Shown here: one piece after another, positions 11,371 to 23,640 of the stretch
How the letters are laid out: the number at the start of each line of letters is the position of its first letter
Numbering within the stretch: position 1 is the first letter of the stretch
Source of the DNA: Diphasiastrum complanatum
Taxonomy: Eukaryota; Streptophyta; Lycopodiopsida; Lycopodiales; Lycopodiaceae
Direction: 5' to 3'
Length of the DNA: 64,000 nt
Assembly: GCA_029204225.1 (NCBI GenBank)
Contig: CM055113.1
Location: forward strand, 5,866,647-5,930,646
The notes under the pieces: model-generated
Database searches by the model: none
What the model was told of the DNA's origin: nothing
Seen by the model: only the letters and a program-made list of their open reading frames with translations
Position numbers and translations under genes: made by a program

Positions 11371-12509
11371 AGTAACATTGCTATCAAGAAAATTGCTTGG
11401 GTGAGGCAACACATAACGAGCAATCAAATTGAGGTTCATACTGACAAATGTTAGACATCAATAGATAGTGCGCGCAGACCTATATCAACTAATTTAAAGA
11501 CCACATAGCAGTCAATGTTCGAAGCTTTCAGTTTGAACTCTTGTCCAAGATGAGTGATGATCTCACTCAATCTTTCTTTCAAGATGGAATGATCAAAATC
11601 CAACAACCAATCATATACTCAATTGATTCATTGCCCACTCAATCACTCATTTGATTAATTAATACTTGGCTCGAGTTAGTTAGGGATAAAATTTTTTGGA
11701 TTGGCCTAATGTGCCATGGTATTGCATGACGAGCAATATGCATTCGCCCTTTCTATCTATGGTTGCTTTGTATGCAAGATGATGTTCCTCAAATCGAAAA
11801 GAAAAGATGAGCATTTGGACAATGTCAATCAATCATATACTAGATAGATAGCACACCATTAATCAACATCTTTATTACAATGCTAAATGATATTTCAACT
11901 AATTACTATGATTTCATATAAGGTTATATAGGTCACACACTAACAATTAAAAACATATATCATATAGGTCACATATCACTAAGGTCCTCAATATAACAAA
12001 ATGCTTTTGATCATGAATCTAAATGACCCCATGCAACCATTTAAGAGGCCACATGACAAAAGCAAAAATTTTCTATTTGACCGTATAATTATGTCATCAA
12101 ATTATATCAAATCTATGACACCTAGATTATTAATAAACTGAATGTTTTATGACATCACTGATTTGACATAATATTATGTCATAAAATCTTAAAAAACTTG
12201 TTACTTGTTTAATAATAATATGTACTATTTTTTATCTCACGATTTTGTCTTGTATGTCAAATCTCAAAATAAATAAAATTTATAACAATATAAAACTAGC
12301 TTTAACAATTAAATACTGCCATAATGATCTTTGAATTGATTTTTTTTATGTTCCATCATATTAAAAAATATATTTTATGTAAAATCCTACAATAAAATAT
12401 TCTCATAAAATCTAGAAAAGATTATGAGAATATTGAATGACATTTAAAGCATGCAAGCCCATGTGGGAAACCCTCTCACATGTGAAGAGAGGAAAAAAAA
12501 CCGTGTGGA
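11371..12509. other. AT-rich interval without a recognised gene
   Basis: Short AT-rich sequence with no supported reading frame or repeat family. Confidence 0.4.
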
Positions 12510-12576
12510 ACATCCACACGTGGATATCACGTGGATTATCTACACGTGGATAACTTCTGCGTGGATAATCCACGCG
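12510..12576. promoter_or_regulatory. Cluster of CACGTGG-type boxes
   Basis: CACGTGG occurs at 12517, 12528 and 12543, followed by the variant TGCGTGG at 12559 and the inverted form CCACGCG at about 12570. ACACGTGG cores of this type bind plant bZIP/bHLH factors (G-box, ABA-responsive). The cluster lies about 330 bases before the ATG at 12896. It could instead be a subterminal repeat array of a DNA transposon. Confidence 0.45.
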
Positions 12577-12895
12577 AAACTTGAATGCAAACAGCATTTC
12601 CGCGAACATTCTTGCTCCTCTTCTTTTGCTTTCAAGTTTTATAGCTTTTTCCTAATCTAGTGTTTAGTGTTCTTGCTTGCTATTGCTCTTCCAAGCTCTA
12701 TAGATCTTGCTTGCTTGCTTGCTTGCTAGTGATCTTGCTCTTGCTATTGCTTGCTCTATTGATCTTGCTTGTTCTTGCTTACTATTGATCTATTGCTTTC
12801 TTGTCATTGCTTACTCTTCTAATTTAACAGTCTTCACTACTCTTTCACTTCCATTTTTCACTACTTTCTAACTTTTAAAGTTTTTCTTTGCTACA

Positions 12896-13954
12896 ATGTC
12901 TTCAAGTGGTAGGTCAAGTGGAAGGTCAAGTGGGAGACCATCTAGGAGAAGAGCTCGTGAGGAGCCCGAAGAATATAATTAAGAGTGGTTTGAGAATCTA
13001 TCTCCTCAACAAAGAGATAGAATAAAAAATCTTGTGTTATCTTCTTCGGGTAAATCATCCGAGAGAAGAGCTTCCGAAGATGCCCCTTCCCAGGAATCGT
13101 GTAGTGTGTATTATGATCTTAAAGTCAAGCCGGATTTATTATCGAAGGTAATAGAAATATTTAAAAAGCAGTTTTTATTTCCTTCAGTCATTTTTCCCTC
13201 AATCCAATGCTTTTAGTAGGACTTGGGCCTTGAATACAATGTGCTTTTGGATTCGAAACAAAAGGCAATTGATGAGAAGAGACGTGAGGAATCCCAAGAA
13301 TCCCATGAAGCCTGGATGGTGCTCCAAAAGGGATTGAAGGTGAAAGGAGAAATGTTGCAAAACAATCCCCAAAAGTATGAACAACAACGTAGGGCCGCCG
13401 CCGAGAAGCTCTTAAAACATGACCAAAGTCACTTGGGATTGAAAGGGACAGTCTAGAGGCCCAATTTGTAAGTGCAATATTTTTTACTATGATTCTATTT
13501 TTGTAGTGAGATTGTTAATGTTTTTGATTGCTAAACTATATTGTATTGCTAAACTATGTTTTTTTTTGTTAAATGTAGCTTAGTGATTTTGGAAGACACA
13601 TGACTGTCGCAGAGTACAAACAAGGTTACGATCATGGATATGCCGGCCTTAAAGCTTTTATGGAATCCCATGGATTGTTTCCAATCATAAACTCTTAACC
13701 TTTATTGTTTTGTGATTGTTTACTTTGTGGTTTACAAGTAAGTTTAATCTCAATTTAATTGAATCTTTGATTTTATTTTGTAGAGAGGCTCTACAACTTC
13801 AAGCGTTCATGATGTGGAAGAAAATGTAGAAAATTTTGAAGAGCAAAATGTGGAAGAGAACGTGAATGAGAGCGAAGAGGAGTTTGAAGATGTGGAGACC
13901 AATGTACACCTACAAGACGAAGGAGGCGAGGAGGGAGGAAGTGATGATGAGTAG
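12896..13954 (+). pseudogene. Four-exon gene of unknown family with three in-frame stops
   Basis: Inferred exons 12896-13147, 13220-13467, 13584-13737 and 13784-13954 join in frame with GT-AG introns of 46-116 bp. The protein has a Ser/Arg/Gly-rich start, a charged helical middle (SKQKAIDEKRREESQESHEA), a short motif EYKQGYDHGYAGLKAFMESH and a Glu/Asp-rich tail ending GGSDDE. In-frame stops are TAA at 12980, TAG at 13454 and TAA at 13696; each is one C-to-T change from a Gln codon, so the reading frame is otherwise well kept. I do not recognise the family. A transposon-encoded accessory protein is possible. Confidence 0.55.
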
Positions 13955-14215
13955 AGGATTTTAAATTAAATATAAGGCCTTGTAGAAGGCAATGTAAGAA
14001 GGGAGAATTTATTCTCTCATCAATGTACTTTTTTTTAAATCAATCAATATAATGTTTTGGCACCACATCATTCTTGCAAAAATTTTAAATGCATATATTT
14101 TTAATTCATGAATGCAAATGTATAGTCTATTGAATTGTGGAGTCTTATGATCTCACATTATCCAAGTTTTGTCATATATTGTAAAAAAAAATTCAATTTC
14201 TATATATGTAAAATG

Positions 14216-15131
14216 TGCTACTTTGTAAATTCATAGTTTGAGTAGAAGTTGCGACGTTCTATAAGAGACGCAATAGAAGTTCAGAACCGACATTTGATGG
14301 TTCGTAAGCGACATTGAGGCTGAAGAACATTCCTATAAGGACAGCACTTTGTGCCATTGTACATATGCATTTCTACGCAGAGCTGAGTATCAATAGAGAG
14401 TGAAGAGCAAGTTCCTATAGCTTGAGCATCCTTTCCCTCTGCTATCTTTCACAGAATTACTTCTTATCATTTGTGCGAATACACTCTGTTCGATCTGTGA
14501 TTGATTGTGATACTGTTCTGTTTGCGTCACACACATTTCTTACGTTATACTGAATTTCAGTTACTCTAACATGGATTTTCAGGCGACACCAGCAAGTAAC
14601 AATTCTGACTAATGTGTGCAAGAAATTAGCCGAAGCTGTTAAACATAACCTTTAGGAGAACTTCCTTCAAACTCTGAATGAGCTATGTGTTCAGATAATG
14701 AGATTGTTTGATGTTTTGATTTGTTTGCTTTCTGCAATAAGAACTAATCCTTTGTATTTGATTAAGAAAAATCCTTAGCCAATGTGATTCTGCTTGATGA
14801 ATCTATTTGCTATTTGCTGTCTGTTCTAACTGTTTACCTGATGTCTGAAGAGCCTAGAAGATAAAGTAATCTTTACAATTGCAGACTTTGACCAAATCGT
14901 TTCATCATTGGTGTTTCTAGATGCCAATTTACCCAAATATCTTTGGATAACCAGTTATGTCGCTGTAGTATTCATTGTGAATTTTATATATTCTAGTCTG
15001 TTTACCATCATACATACATTTGCCATGCAAAGGATGAGATTATTCTCTCTCTTGGGAAATGATCAAAACTTTTATACTACGTAATTCATCGCTTTTGTGA
15101 AAATCTATAATGACTAGGCCACCACATAATT
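14216..15131 (+). repeat. Probable 5' LTR of Ty3/gypsy element C
   Basis: Its right edge (CCACCACA at about 15126) sits five bases before a tRNA-Asp-type primer site. A TATAAG box lies near 14332. The left edge is a guess, because no second LTR exists to compare; 13955-14215 before it is AT-rich and holds no gene. Confidence 0.5.
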
Positions 15132-15149
15132 TGGCGCCGTTGCCGGGGA
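15132..15149 (+). other. Primer-binding site, tRNA-Asp type
   Basis: TGGCGCCGTTGCCGGGGA is the site used by many plant non-chromovirus Ty3 elements (Athila/Tat type), complementary to the 3' end of tRNA-Asp. It fixes the orientation of element C as plus. Confidence 0.85.
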
Positions 15150-15215
15150 GATGAATTTCACCTTTTTGCGATATTTTTAAGTGTATTACATCTACGAATC
15201 TTTCTCATGTAATGC

Positions 15216-16898
15216 ATGCCAAGAACATACTCTCAAACAACTATTGAACATAAACGTTTAGAGCGTGCACAATGATTAGAAGCATATAGGAAGTCTAGAG
15301 ATTTGTATTTGCAAAATTTGCAAAACTCACCAGTTAGAGCAAGATTGACACCTGAAGCGTTTAATGATCTTCCAAACGCTACTACAACATTTGTAGATTC
15401 ATTTGAGGAAAGATCCCTTGAAACGCCAAGTTCTACAGCTTCACCTGAATCAGATTCGTCTGATTCTACTTCTGAACCAAGTTCAGAATCTTTGTCCAAG
15501 CAAAGTTTAGATTCGGATCCTCCAAGTTCATCTAGCTCACCACCATTTGTTAATATGGCTAATCCACCGCCACCCACATCTACAAAAATCAGATACGATT
15601 TCTTTAAGGGATCATCATCTGAAGATGCGGATAGTTATTTGTCGCAATTTGAATCCATTACCATAGCAAACAAAGAGCAGACGGACGAGGATATAGTTAG
15701 AATTTTGCCAGGTCTTCTGCGGAAGTAGGCTAGAATTTGGTATAGTCAATTAGTACCGAAAACAGCTAATACTTGAAACACTTTAAAAGCAACATTCCTT
15801 AAACAGTTTAGGGAAATAGGATATTCCACTAGATTGTTGGCTCGGCTTAACTCTATTGAAAAAAAGCCAAAGGAATCACTTAGGAAATATACTCGTAGGG
15901 TTAAGAATTTAATAGGAAAGTTAGGAGCCCAGTATCCAGTTCCTATGCAAAATGAATGGTTCTTGGGTGGTTTGCCTAAGAAAATGGATTGTTATTGTCG
16001 ACAGGGTTTGATGACTTCTTTGGAAGATGTCATTGCCTCTGCCAAGAACTACGAAGCCTCTCGAATTTCTAGCAGACGGAGAAATGAAAGAAAAAGTAGT
16101 AAAAAGCACAAATTTAAACGAACAGAAGAATCTGAAACATCTACTGAGTTTGAATCAGAATCTGATTCAGTGGATATGGAAGAATCTTCTGAGTATTCAT
16201 CTTTTTTTTCTTCATCAGAAGAAGAATCTTCTTACAAGAAAACCAAGAATGAGAACTTAGAAAGAAAGAAAAGAATGGAGAAATTCGAAAAGATGGATCC
16301 ATTAAGGAAAAGTGTTGAGTTGTTAACAAAAGAAATGAGTGATTTAAAGGTCCAAATGTCTGATGTTAAAGCCAAGTGAAAGAAAGCGAAGCCTAACGCC
16401 AATGTTTGGTGTACTGCTTGTGGGAAGGAAGGTCATTCTAAGACCAACTGTCCTAGTTTATAGACTAACTATTTAAAAGAGGAACTATTCCTCTATCCGA
16501 TTAATAATCATGAGGAGGTAGCTTATACTACAACTCCTACTAACCAAAAAACTATTATACCAAAACAACGTATTGGTAAACAATACACTATTTTGCGAAG
16601 GGGTGGAACACGAGATTCCACTCCACCAACCAGAGTAAGGGGTTCGTGCTACAATTGCGGAGCCCCAGGTCACTATTCACCTGATTGCCCTGAACCCAGA
16701 AGATCAACAGTATATGTGCCGCTCTGCGCTAACTGTAAAGGCGAAGGGCATGTCACTGCTGAATGTCCTCGGCCACAACAGCCACAGTCTAAACCAAGGT
16801 TTGTAAACTCGCCTAGGGAAGATGACCTTCGGTCATCTAAGACTAACACTGACATGATAGTTCAGAGGATAGAAGTAGAGTCTAAATTATTAGATTAA
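15216..16898 (+). pseudogene. Ty3/gypsy element C gag
   Basis: One frame runs from ATG 15216 to TAA 16896 and is broken by single-base stops. It encodes a Ser/Glu-rich N-terminus, a gag core (QFREIGYSTRLLARLNSIEK) and three CCHC zinc knuckles: CTACGKEGHSKTNC, CYNCGAPGHYSPDC and CANCKGEGHVTAEC. Gag packages element RNA. The stops (about 15270, 15726, 15774, 16377, 16461) all fit C-to-T or G-to-A changes at Arg, Gln or Trp codons. Three knuckles is more than the usual one or two. Confidence 0.8.
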
Positions 16899-17728
16899 AA
16901 TCATCAATGGCCAGATTTATAGAAAATAAATAAATAAAGTAACTACAAGAAGGAGTAAAGATTCTTTAACTCTTATAGATAAGATAAAAACTAAGACGAA
17001 AATTGCAAAAACTACGAAAAACGTGACAGAAAAAGCGAAGGTCGTAGAACAGTTAGTAAAAATTCCTAGTAATAAAGAGTTAAAGCTTGATAAGTCTAGT
17101 GGAAAGTATTATGATGATATTAGTATAGAAGCAAAGAAGCTTTTAGATGAAGAAACTAGACAAGTTAAGAAAGTGACATTTTCAGATCTAGTTATAAGTA
17201 GCGAGATACCTAGAGATCTATCGCCACTTAGAAACCATTCTTATAATATTGTCGAAGACCTTGTTTCTAGAATGCCCAATATAACTTTTAAACAGTTATT
17301 AGACGATAACCAATATTATAAGAAAGAAATTAAGCAATTTTTGCAAAATAAAAAGAGAAGAAAAGCAAAGTTACCAGTACTCAACATAGGATTAGTTAAT
17401 TACGGTGATGAAGGCCAATCATAGATTCAAGTAGTAATTAATGGCTGCATCTTAGATAATGTACCCATAGATTTCGGACCTAGTGTAAATATAATGACTG
17501 AAGAAACAACATATGAATTAGGCATTCATCATAGAATAGCACCCACCTTAAGACATTTAAGGTTAGCCGATGCAACTAGAAGATCACCAATAGGAGAACT
17601 GGCTCATGTTACAGTTTATATTGGAGACCATAAGTTTCTTATGGATTTTATAATATTAAAAACTACGAGACAATCATCATATAAAGTGTTATTAGGACGG
17701 CCATGGCTCTATCAAGCCGATGTTATAA
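16899..17728 (+). pseudogene. Element C: linker and first retropepsin domain, split by Copia B
   Basis: Plus frame 17023-17728 ends in an aspartic-protease domain. The active site DSG has become DFG (PIDFGPSVNIMTEE), and the later hallmark LLGRPWLYQADV is clear. A TAG at 17422 replaces Gln. The frame stops being protease at 17728, where element B begins, and resumes at 23020 with HWKKKEITF, so the insertion cut this domain's end. The domain is inactive. Confidence 0.8.
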
Positions 17729-18003
17729 AGTTAGAATTAAAGTTAGAATCACTGTGTTACTGTACTGTGGGTCCTATCAGTGGATAAGGATCAGTTGGCC
17801 TCGTCACGAGGCAAGTCGATGGGACATGCGTCCCGCCAATGGCAACCTGGGTCATGCATGGGTTGCATGAGTGAACAACTATATGTACAGTGTAATTTCA
17901 TTTTGAGAAATACAGTTGCTATGTGAGCTTGCTGAGGAGAGTGTTTTCTGTCTGTGTTACTGTGTAGCATGATCTGTGTTCCTGTGCAAAGCAAATTCTA
18001 AGT
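17729..18003 (+). repeat. Copia B 5' LTR, 275 bp, non-canonical ends
   Basis: Starts AGTTAGAATT and ends AATTCTAAGT, a near-perfect 10-bp inverted pair, instead of TG...CA. The B' copy at 31878-32152 has the same length and the same ends. The flanking target duplication supports these borders. Confidence 0.85.
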
Positions 18004-19079
18004 TGGTATTAGAGCTGTAGAGGGAGTGTACACAGTACAATGTCGTCGTTGAAGAGACCTTCGGGAGAACTGTTTTATGAGAGTTCGGGGTTTTACGGCG
18101 GGTTGAAGACGAAAAGAGAAGCACTGGTGCACGGTTTCTAATTTATAGAGGCTTGCTAAGCTCAGCAGAGGGATTATTAGCCTGTGCATAGCATCAGACA
18201 GGAAAAAATTTGGTGAAAAATTGACAATTTTGAAGCCAGTTGAAAATTGAAACCGGACTTGGGGTTACAGTTTTTATACATAACCGGTGATTTCTTCGCT
18301 GTTTGTGCACCGTTTTGGATGCCGTAAGGACAGGAAGGAAGCTAATCAAACTATCAATCAGTCATGGAGAGAGATTCTGAGGTTTATGTCAGAGATTTGT
18401 CTCCAAACAGTTAACCTAGAAGATTTGCGATAAAAAGGTGAAAAAAGTCACTTTGTCAAGTTGAGCTAAAATCACCGTTTCTCCACGAAATTTCCTAACT
18501 GAACACTCTACAATCATGGATTCGGTAGGGCGACCCTGCTCCAGGCCTCAGATCATGCTCAAAACGATCCACAGGAGAGTTTAATATGATAATTTTCAGA
18601 GAAGGGAGGCACGGCCGCAGGCAGGGAGGTCGCGGGTTGTTTGCGCACCCAACGCGATAAATAACTTAGTGTACCGAAGACCATAGCGACTGCAGGAGTA
18701 TGGTTCGATGCCCAGATGTACTTTGGACCTTTAGATGAGGTGTCAAATGAATCGACGGTCCAAAATCTGTGATGGGAAAGAAATTTGAACCACAAGATTT
18801 GGTTCAGCCATTGGATGAGCTTTGAACAGGGCCCTGAAGAATTGAAGTGCATTCTGACCTTCAACTTCATTAAAAATTTTCATACTGAAAGTTGAGTTGG
18901 GTCCCTTCACAAGTGAAGAGTGGAGTTTCTTCAAAGTGAAGAAACAATTCAAAAGCTAGAAAAGTCCCTACTTTTGGGTCCTTTGCCTGTTTTGACCCAA
19001 ATGAAAGGCTATTTTGACATCACTGTTGGCCTCGACATACTATTTTTAGCCTAAGGCAGAAGTTTCAAGCAGTTTTGCG
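18004..19079 (+). other. Copia B primer site and long untranslated leader
   Basis: TGGTATTAGAGC at 18004-18015 is the initiator-Met tRNA primer site with one change. The following 1.06 kb has no reading frame. Two hairpins lie at 18905-18918 (CTTCAC/GTGAAG) and 18925-18945 (GTTTCTTCA/TGAAGAAAC), about 140 bases before gag, and both recur in B'. Confidence 0.8.
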
Positions 19080-19862
19080 ATGGCAAACATGGGAGAGCCC
19101 ATTTTGAGTGAAAGTAGCAAATTGGACGAGATTTCCAACTATGCAGTGTGGAAATTCAAAATGAAAAACATACTGATGGAGAAAGATGTGTGGGAAATTG
19201 TCACAAGTGATGAGAGAAGGCCGTCAAATGAAACAGACATCAAAGTGTTCGACAAAAAGATGAGAAAAGCTTTGACCTTCATTAACTTGTCAGTGCAGGA
19301 TCACATCATTACCCACATTTGTGATGCTATTACACCCAGACAGGCATGGGATGTGCTAAAGGAGCAGTTCGAGATGTCAAATCCATCAAGAATCATGTTT
19401 CTGAAGTCAAAGTTGAATAGTGCCCGCATGGAACAAGGAGAGCACATTCAGACGTACATGACCAGAATCAAGACAATGAGAGATGAACTGCATTCTATTG
19501 GAGAGCGCATACGTGATGTGGAGCTGGTGCATAATGCATTATGCGGCATTGCAGAACCCTATCAGATGTTTGTGAGCGGAATAGCATCAAGAGAAAGATT
19601 GCCCACCTTTGATGAGCTCACAGAAATCTTGATGCAGGAAGAGCAACGATGAGAAATGGTGAAAGCTAGACGTCAAAATACTGACGATCAGGCACATGCG
19701 ACACGCCAAAAACAAGGCAAGGGCAAGGGCAAGAAGAAGTCTAAGTAGCAATTTGCCAAGTCTCAGGAGGATGAGAGATTTTTCAGTAAAACTAAGAAGA
19801 AAGGCAAGTGCCTCCATTGTGGTAAAAAGGGCCATTGGAAGAGTGAATGTCACAATTCCTAG
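19080..19862 (+). pseudogene. Copia B gag
   Basis: Starts MANMGEPILSE at 19080 and contains the Copia gag (UBN2-type) core WKFKMKNILMEKDVWE and the zinc knuckle CLHCGKKGHWKSEC. In-frame stops at about 19650, 19746 and 19860 fit Arg or Gln codons changed by C-to-T. The next section continues in another frame. Confidence 0.85.
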
Positions 19863-22800
19863 CAAAACAAGACAAGGGGAAACCAAAACAAGCAGGTAAC
19901 CTTGTCGATGAGGGTGAGATTGAAGACTCTAGCATTTTCATATCTGCATTGTCATCTAATCAAGATGATCAAGCATGGTATATTGACTCAGGAGCCACAA
20001 GACACATGACAGGTAACAAGAATTGGTTCAGTAGTTTGAAGGTGTTGGATAATGGATCATCTGTTTCACAAGCAAATGGTGAGGTGTGCATGATCAAGGG
20101 GATAGGCACAGTTTCAATCCAACTGTCTGATGGCAAAAGTAGGATGATCAGGGAGGTACTTTACGTACCAGGTTTGAAGAAAAATCTACTTTATGTTGGA
20201 GTCATTACTGATCAAAAGTTGAAAGTAGAATTCGCCCATGATCGTTGCTTTGTGAAGGATGCGAACCAAAAGTTCAAAGTTATTGCGAATGGAATAAGAG
20301 GGCCCAATACAAAATTGTACAGGTTGAATGCTACAATCAAGGGGCAACATGGACTTGTATCGTCCGTTCCTTCGCAAATTGAGTTGTGGCACAAGAGTCT
20401 TGGTCACTTGAACTTGGGAAGCTTCAGTTTGATGAGAAAATTGGAGATGGTAACAGGATTGCCTACCATAGAAGATCACTTGAAATCGATGTGCGAATCT
20501 TGTGTATATGGGAAGCAGCATCGAGAGAAGCTCAATAAAGGGGGTGTTGCAAGAGCAAAGAACATCCTGGATTTAATCCACACAGATTTATGCGGGCCTA
20601 TGAGGACCATGTCCTTAGGAAAAGCCTTCTATTTCATGACCTTTATTGATGACATGTCGCGAAAGACGTGGATCTACTTCTTGAAGAAGAAATCAGATGC
20701 ATTTGATAACTTCAAGAACTTCAAAAGCTTGGTCGAAAATCAGACATGAAGGAAGATCAAAGTCTTAAGATCAGATAGTGGAGGTGAGTATAAGTCTAAT
20801 GACTTCAATGATCTTTGTGATCAATGTGGGATTAAAAGACAATTTACGCAAGCTCATACTCTTGCTGTCAATGGTGTAGCTGAGCGCAAAAATTGTACGA
20901 TTGTGGAAAGTGCCAGATCTATGCTAGCTGAGATGAAACTACCAAAAGTTTTTTGGTCAGAAGCATGTAGCACGGCAGTCTATCTTCAAAATAGAAGTCC
21001 TACCATTGCCATACCAAAGATAACACCTGAGGAAGCATTCACAAAGAAGAAGCCAAAGGTGAACCACTTGCGAATCTTTGGATGTAAGGCCTTTGTACAG
21101 ATTCCTAAGGAAGAGAGACGTAAACTTGATGTAAAAGATATCAAGTGCATATTCCTAGGATATGATGATCATGTGAAGGGCTATAGATGTTTTAATCTAG
21201 TCGAAAACAAAATCCATATAAGCCGAGATGTTATTTTTGATGAATCCAAGATGTATGAAGACGAGGATGCTGAGAAGATAGACACATCCAGTGGAAAAGA
21301 TGGTATAGTGAGAATACCACCTGATGATGATCCATTCATTGACCTTCCGAGTAATGAACATGAGGATACATCTGAAGATACTACTAGTCAGTCTCAAGAA
21401 ACAGGTTGGAGAGGTAGGGACAAACCTTTTGGTGCAAGAAGGATTGAAGTTACAGGTGACAAACGCAAGGAGAAGGATGTATAGTGGGATACATTTTCAC
21501 CAGGAAGCCGATCACCTGACAGAAAGCTCCCTAAGTGGTTTGAGAGATTGATGGAGAGCCGCGACATAGATGACTTTCCAGGATCATCTAACCAGGGAGA
21601 GCTACGAAGATCAACAAGAGAGAAATACTACCTGAAAGGTATGAAACAAATTATGCTCTCTTATCTAGCATTATTCAAAGCAAAGAACCTTCGACTTATG
21701 GTGAAGCAAAGGATGATGACATTTGGATCAAGGCCATGGGAGAAGAGATGGAGTCAATTGCTAAGCATAGCACATGGGACTTTAGTAGAACCACCAGTTG
21801 GCAAGAAACCCATTGGTTGCAAATGGGTATACAGGACTAAGTACCATACAGATGAAAGTATAGCAAAGCACAAAGCAAGATTGGTGATCAAAGGGTACGC
21901 ACAAAATAAAGGCATTGACTATGAGGAGACCTTTGTGCCGGTTTGTAAGTGGAATACTCTACGTCTACTTATTGCTTTAACTTCACATTTGGTTGGCCTT
22001 TGCATCAGATGGATGTGAAATCTGCTTTTCTAAATGGTGAGTTAGAAGAAGAAGTGTTCATGGATCAACCTGAAGGCTTTGTAACGAAAGAACAGGAAAA
22101 TAAAATATGTCGCTTGAAGAAAGCGCTTTATGGTCTTAAACAAGCACCACGTGCATGGTATAGCAGGATTGATGCCTACTTTCATTCAAAGGGGATGGTG
22201 AGAACACATTCTGATCCAAATCTATATGTCTTATGCTTTGATGGTATGGTTGCTTTGATTGCTCTTTATGTTGATGACTTGATTATTACGGGAAATAATC
22301 AAGAGATGATAGACATGATCAAGAAAGACCTCATGGAGCAATTTGAGATGACGGATCTCAACCTGATGCATTACTGCCTTGGAGTAGAAGTGTGGCAAAA
22401 AGGACATGAAGTGGGTTTAACACAGGTGAAGTATGTCAAAGAGTTGCTACACAGGTTTAGGTTGCAGGATTGCAAACCAGTAAACACTCCTATTGAACCA
22501 GGTAAAAAGCTTTCTAAGCTTGATGAGTCACAGTCATTTGATGCTATGCTATATAGACAGTTAGTAGGGAGCTTGATTTACCTTACCACGACTAGACCAG
22601 ATAGATGCTATGCTGTTGGTATTGTAAGTCAGTTTATGGCAGCACCTACGGAAACGCAATGCATTTTACGTTATGTGAAAGGCACTTCAGAGTATGGCTT
22701 GATTTATAGGAAGCATGATGGTTTACCTGAGTTGTGTGGCTATGTGGATGCGGACTGGGGAGGTGACTATGATGATCGTAGATCCACCACAGGATATATA

Positions 22801-22948
22801 TTCCAGTTTTGTGGTGATTGCTTTTCCTGGTCTAGTAAGAAGCAAAGTACAATTGCTCTTTCCACCACAGAAGCAGAGTATAAGGCAATGTGTAGTGCTG
22901 CATAAGAAGCTATATGGTTGAGACAAATCTTGGAAGAAATTGGCATGA
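19863..22948 (+). pseudogene. Copia B pol: protease, integrase, reverse transcriptase, RNase H
   Basis: In order: protease WYIDSGATRHM (about 19977); GAG-pre-integrase HKSLGHLN and CESC zinc pair; integrase core with IHTD, LRSD and AERKN as the D, D and E sites; reverse transcriptase with LNGELEEEVFMDQPEGF and the catalytic YVDD at about 22270; RNase H with DADWGGD and ALSTTEAEY. Stops or frameshifts lie at about 20748, 21482, 21540, 22016 and 22903. RNase H runs to about 22947, where it is cut off by the LTR remnant. Confidence 0.9.
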
Positions 22949-23014
22949 AGAGTGTTTTCTGTCTGTGTTACTGTGTAGCATGATCTGTGTTCTTGTGCAA
23001 AGCAAATTCTAAGC
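22949..23014 (+). repeat. Copia B 3' LTR remnant
   Basis: The last 66 bases match the end of the 5' LTR (17938-18003) with one or two changes. The other 209 bases, the polypurine tract and the end of RNase H are missing, so an internal deletion followed insertion. Confidence 0.85.
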
Positions 23015-23019
23015 TATAA

Positions 23020-23640
23020 TCCACTGGAAGAAGAAGGAGATTACCTTCAGAAACCAGATAGAGACACCGATAGGAAAAAGTCATAAAAGAATTTCCATAT
23101 CATGGGAAAAAGATAAGTACGAAGGTGAGACACCTACATCTTCCTCGAGCTATACTTCGGAGGAAGAAGGGCTCAGCCAATAGGGACTGAGAAAGGGGAG
23201 ATGCTAGTTACACTAAATATACCTCCATACAGTAATAGAGTAGAATATGTAGATAGCGGAGATTGTGGAGTTCCAGAGATTAGTGCGATCACAGGAGATC
23301 AGACCATAGATAGAATACTAATAGACTCAAGATCCAGTATCAACTTAGTAACGAAAACAATGGTTAAAGAATTAGGATTAGAAAACCAGATACAGCCTAT
23401 CACTTATCACAAAATCCATTTAGCAGATGCGACTAAATGTATACCAGTAGGTGAGCTAAAAGATATTAACGTAGCTATAGAGACAGAGACATTTGTTATG
23501 AATTTCCTTGTCATAAATCTAGTAGATACACCACCTTATTCAATATTATTTGGAAGACCATGGTTATATCAAGCAGATGCTATTATAAATTGGTCTACCA
23601 TACAAATATTTTTTCCAGTATTCTCACAGCCAGTCCAATA
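23020..23640 (+). pseudogene. Element C: end of first protease and a second retropepsin domain
   Basis: 23020-23160 continues the interrupted first protease (HWKKKEITFRNQIETPIG). After stops and a frame change, 23201-23640 encodes another complete protease-like domain. Its active site reads ILIDSRSSIN (DSG changed to DSR) and its hallmark ILFGRPWLYQADAIINW. The two domains align along their length but differ at more than half of the positions, so this is not a simple duplicate of the sequence before the insertion. Confidence 0.8.

Larger units (their letters stand above)
17729..23014 (+). mobile_element. Copia element B, inserted in element C
   Basis: The insertion is bounded by a 5-bp target duplication TATAA at 17724-17728 and 23015-23019; removing the element restores the host protease frame. 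It holds a 275-bp 5' LTR, primer site, long leader, gag, protease, integrase, reverse transcriptase and most of RNase H. The 3' LTR keeps only its last 66 bases. Several stops and frameshifts make it non-autonomous. Confidence 0.9.

Noticed and set aside
12980-13456. TAA and TAG codons as sites repaired by U-to-C editing
   Set aside because: Such editing in ferns is organellar; this is nuclear DNA with introns, so mutation is simpler.
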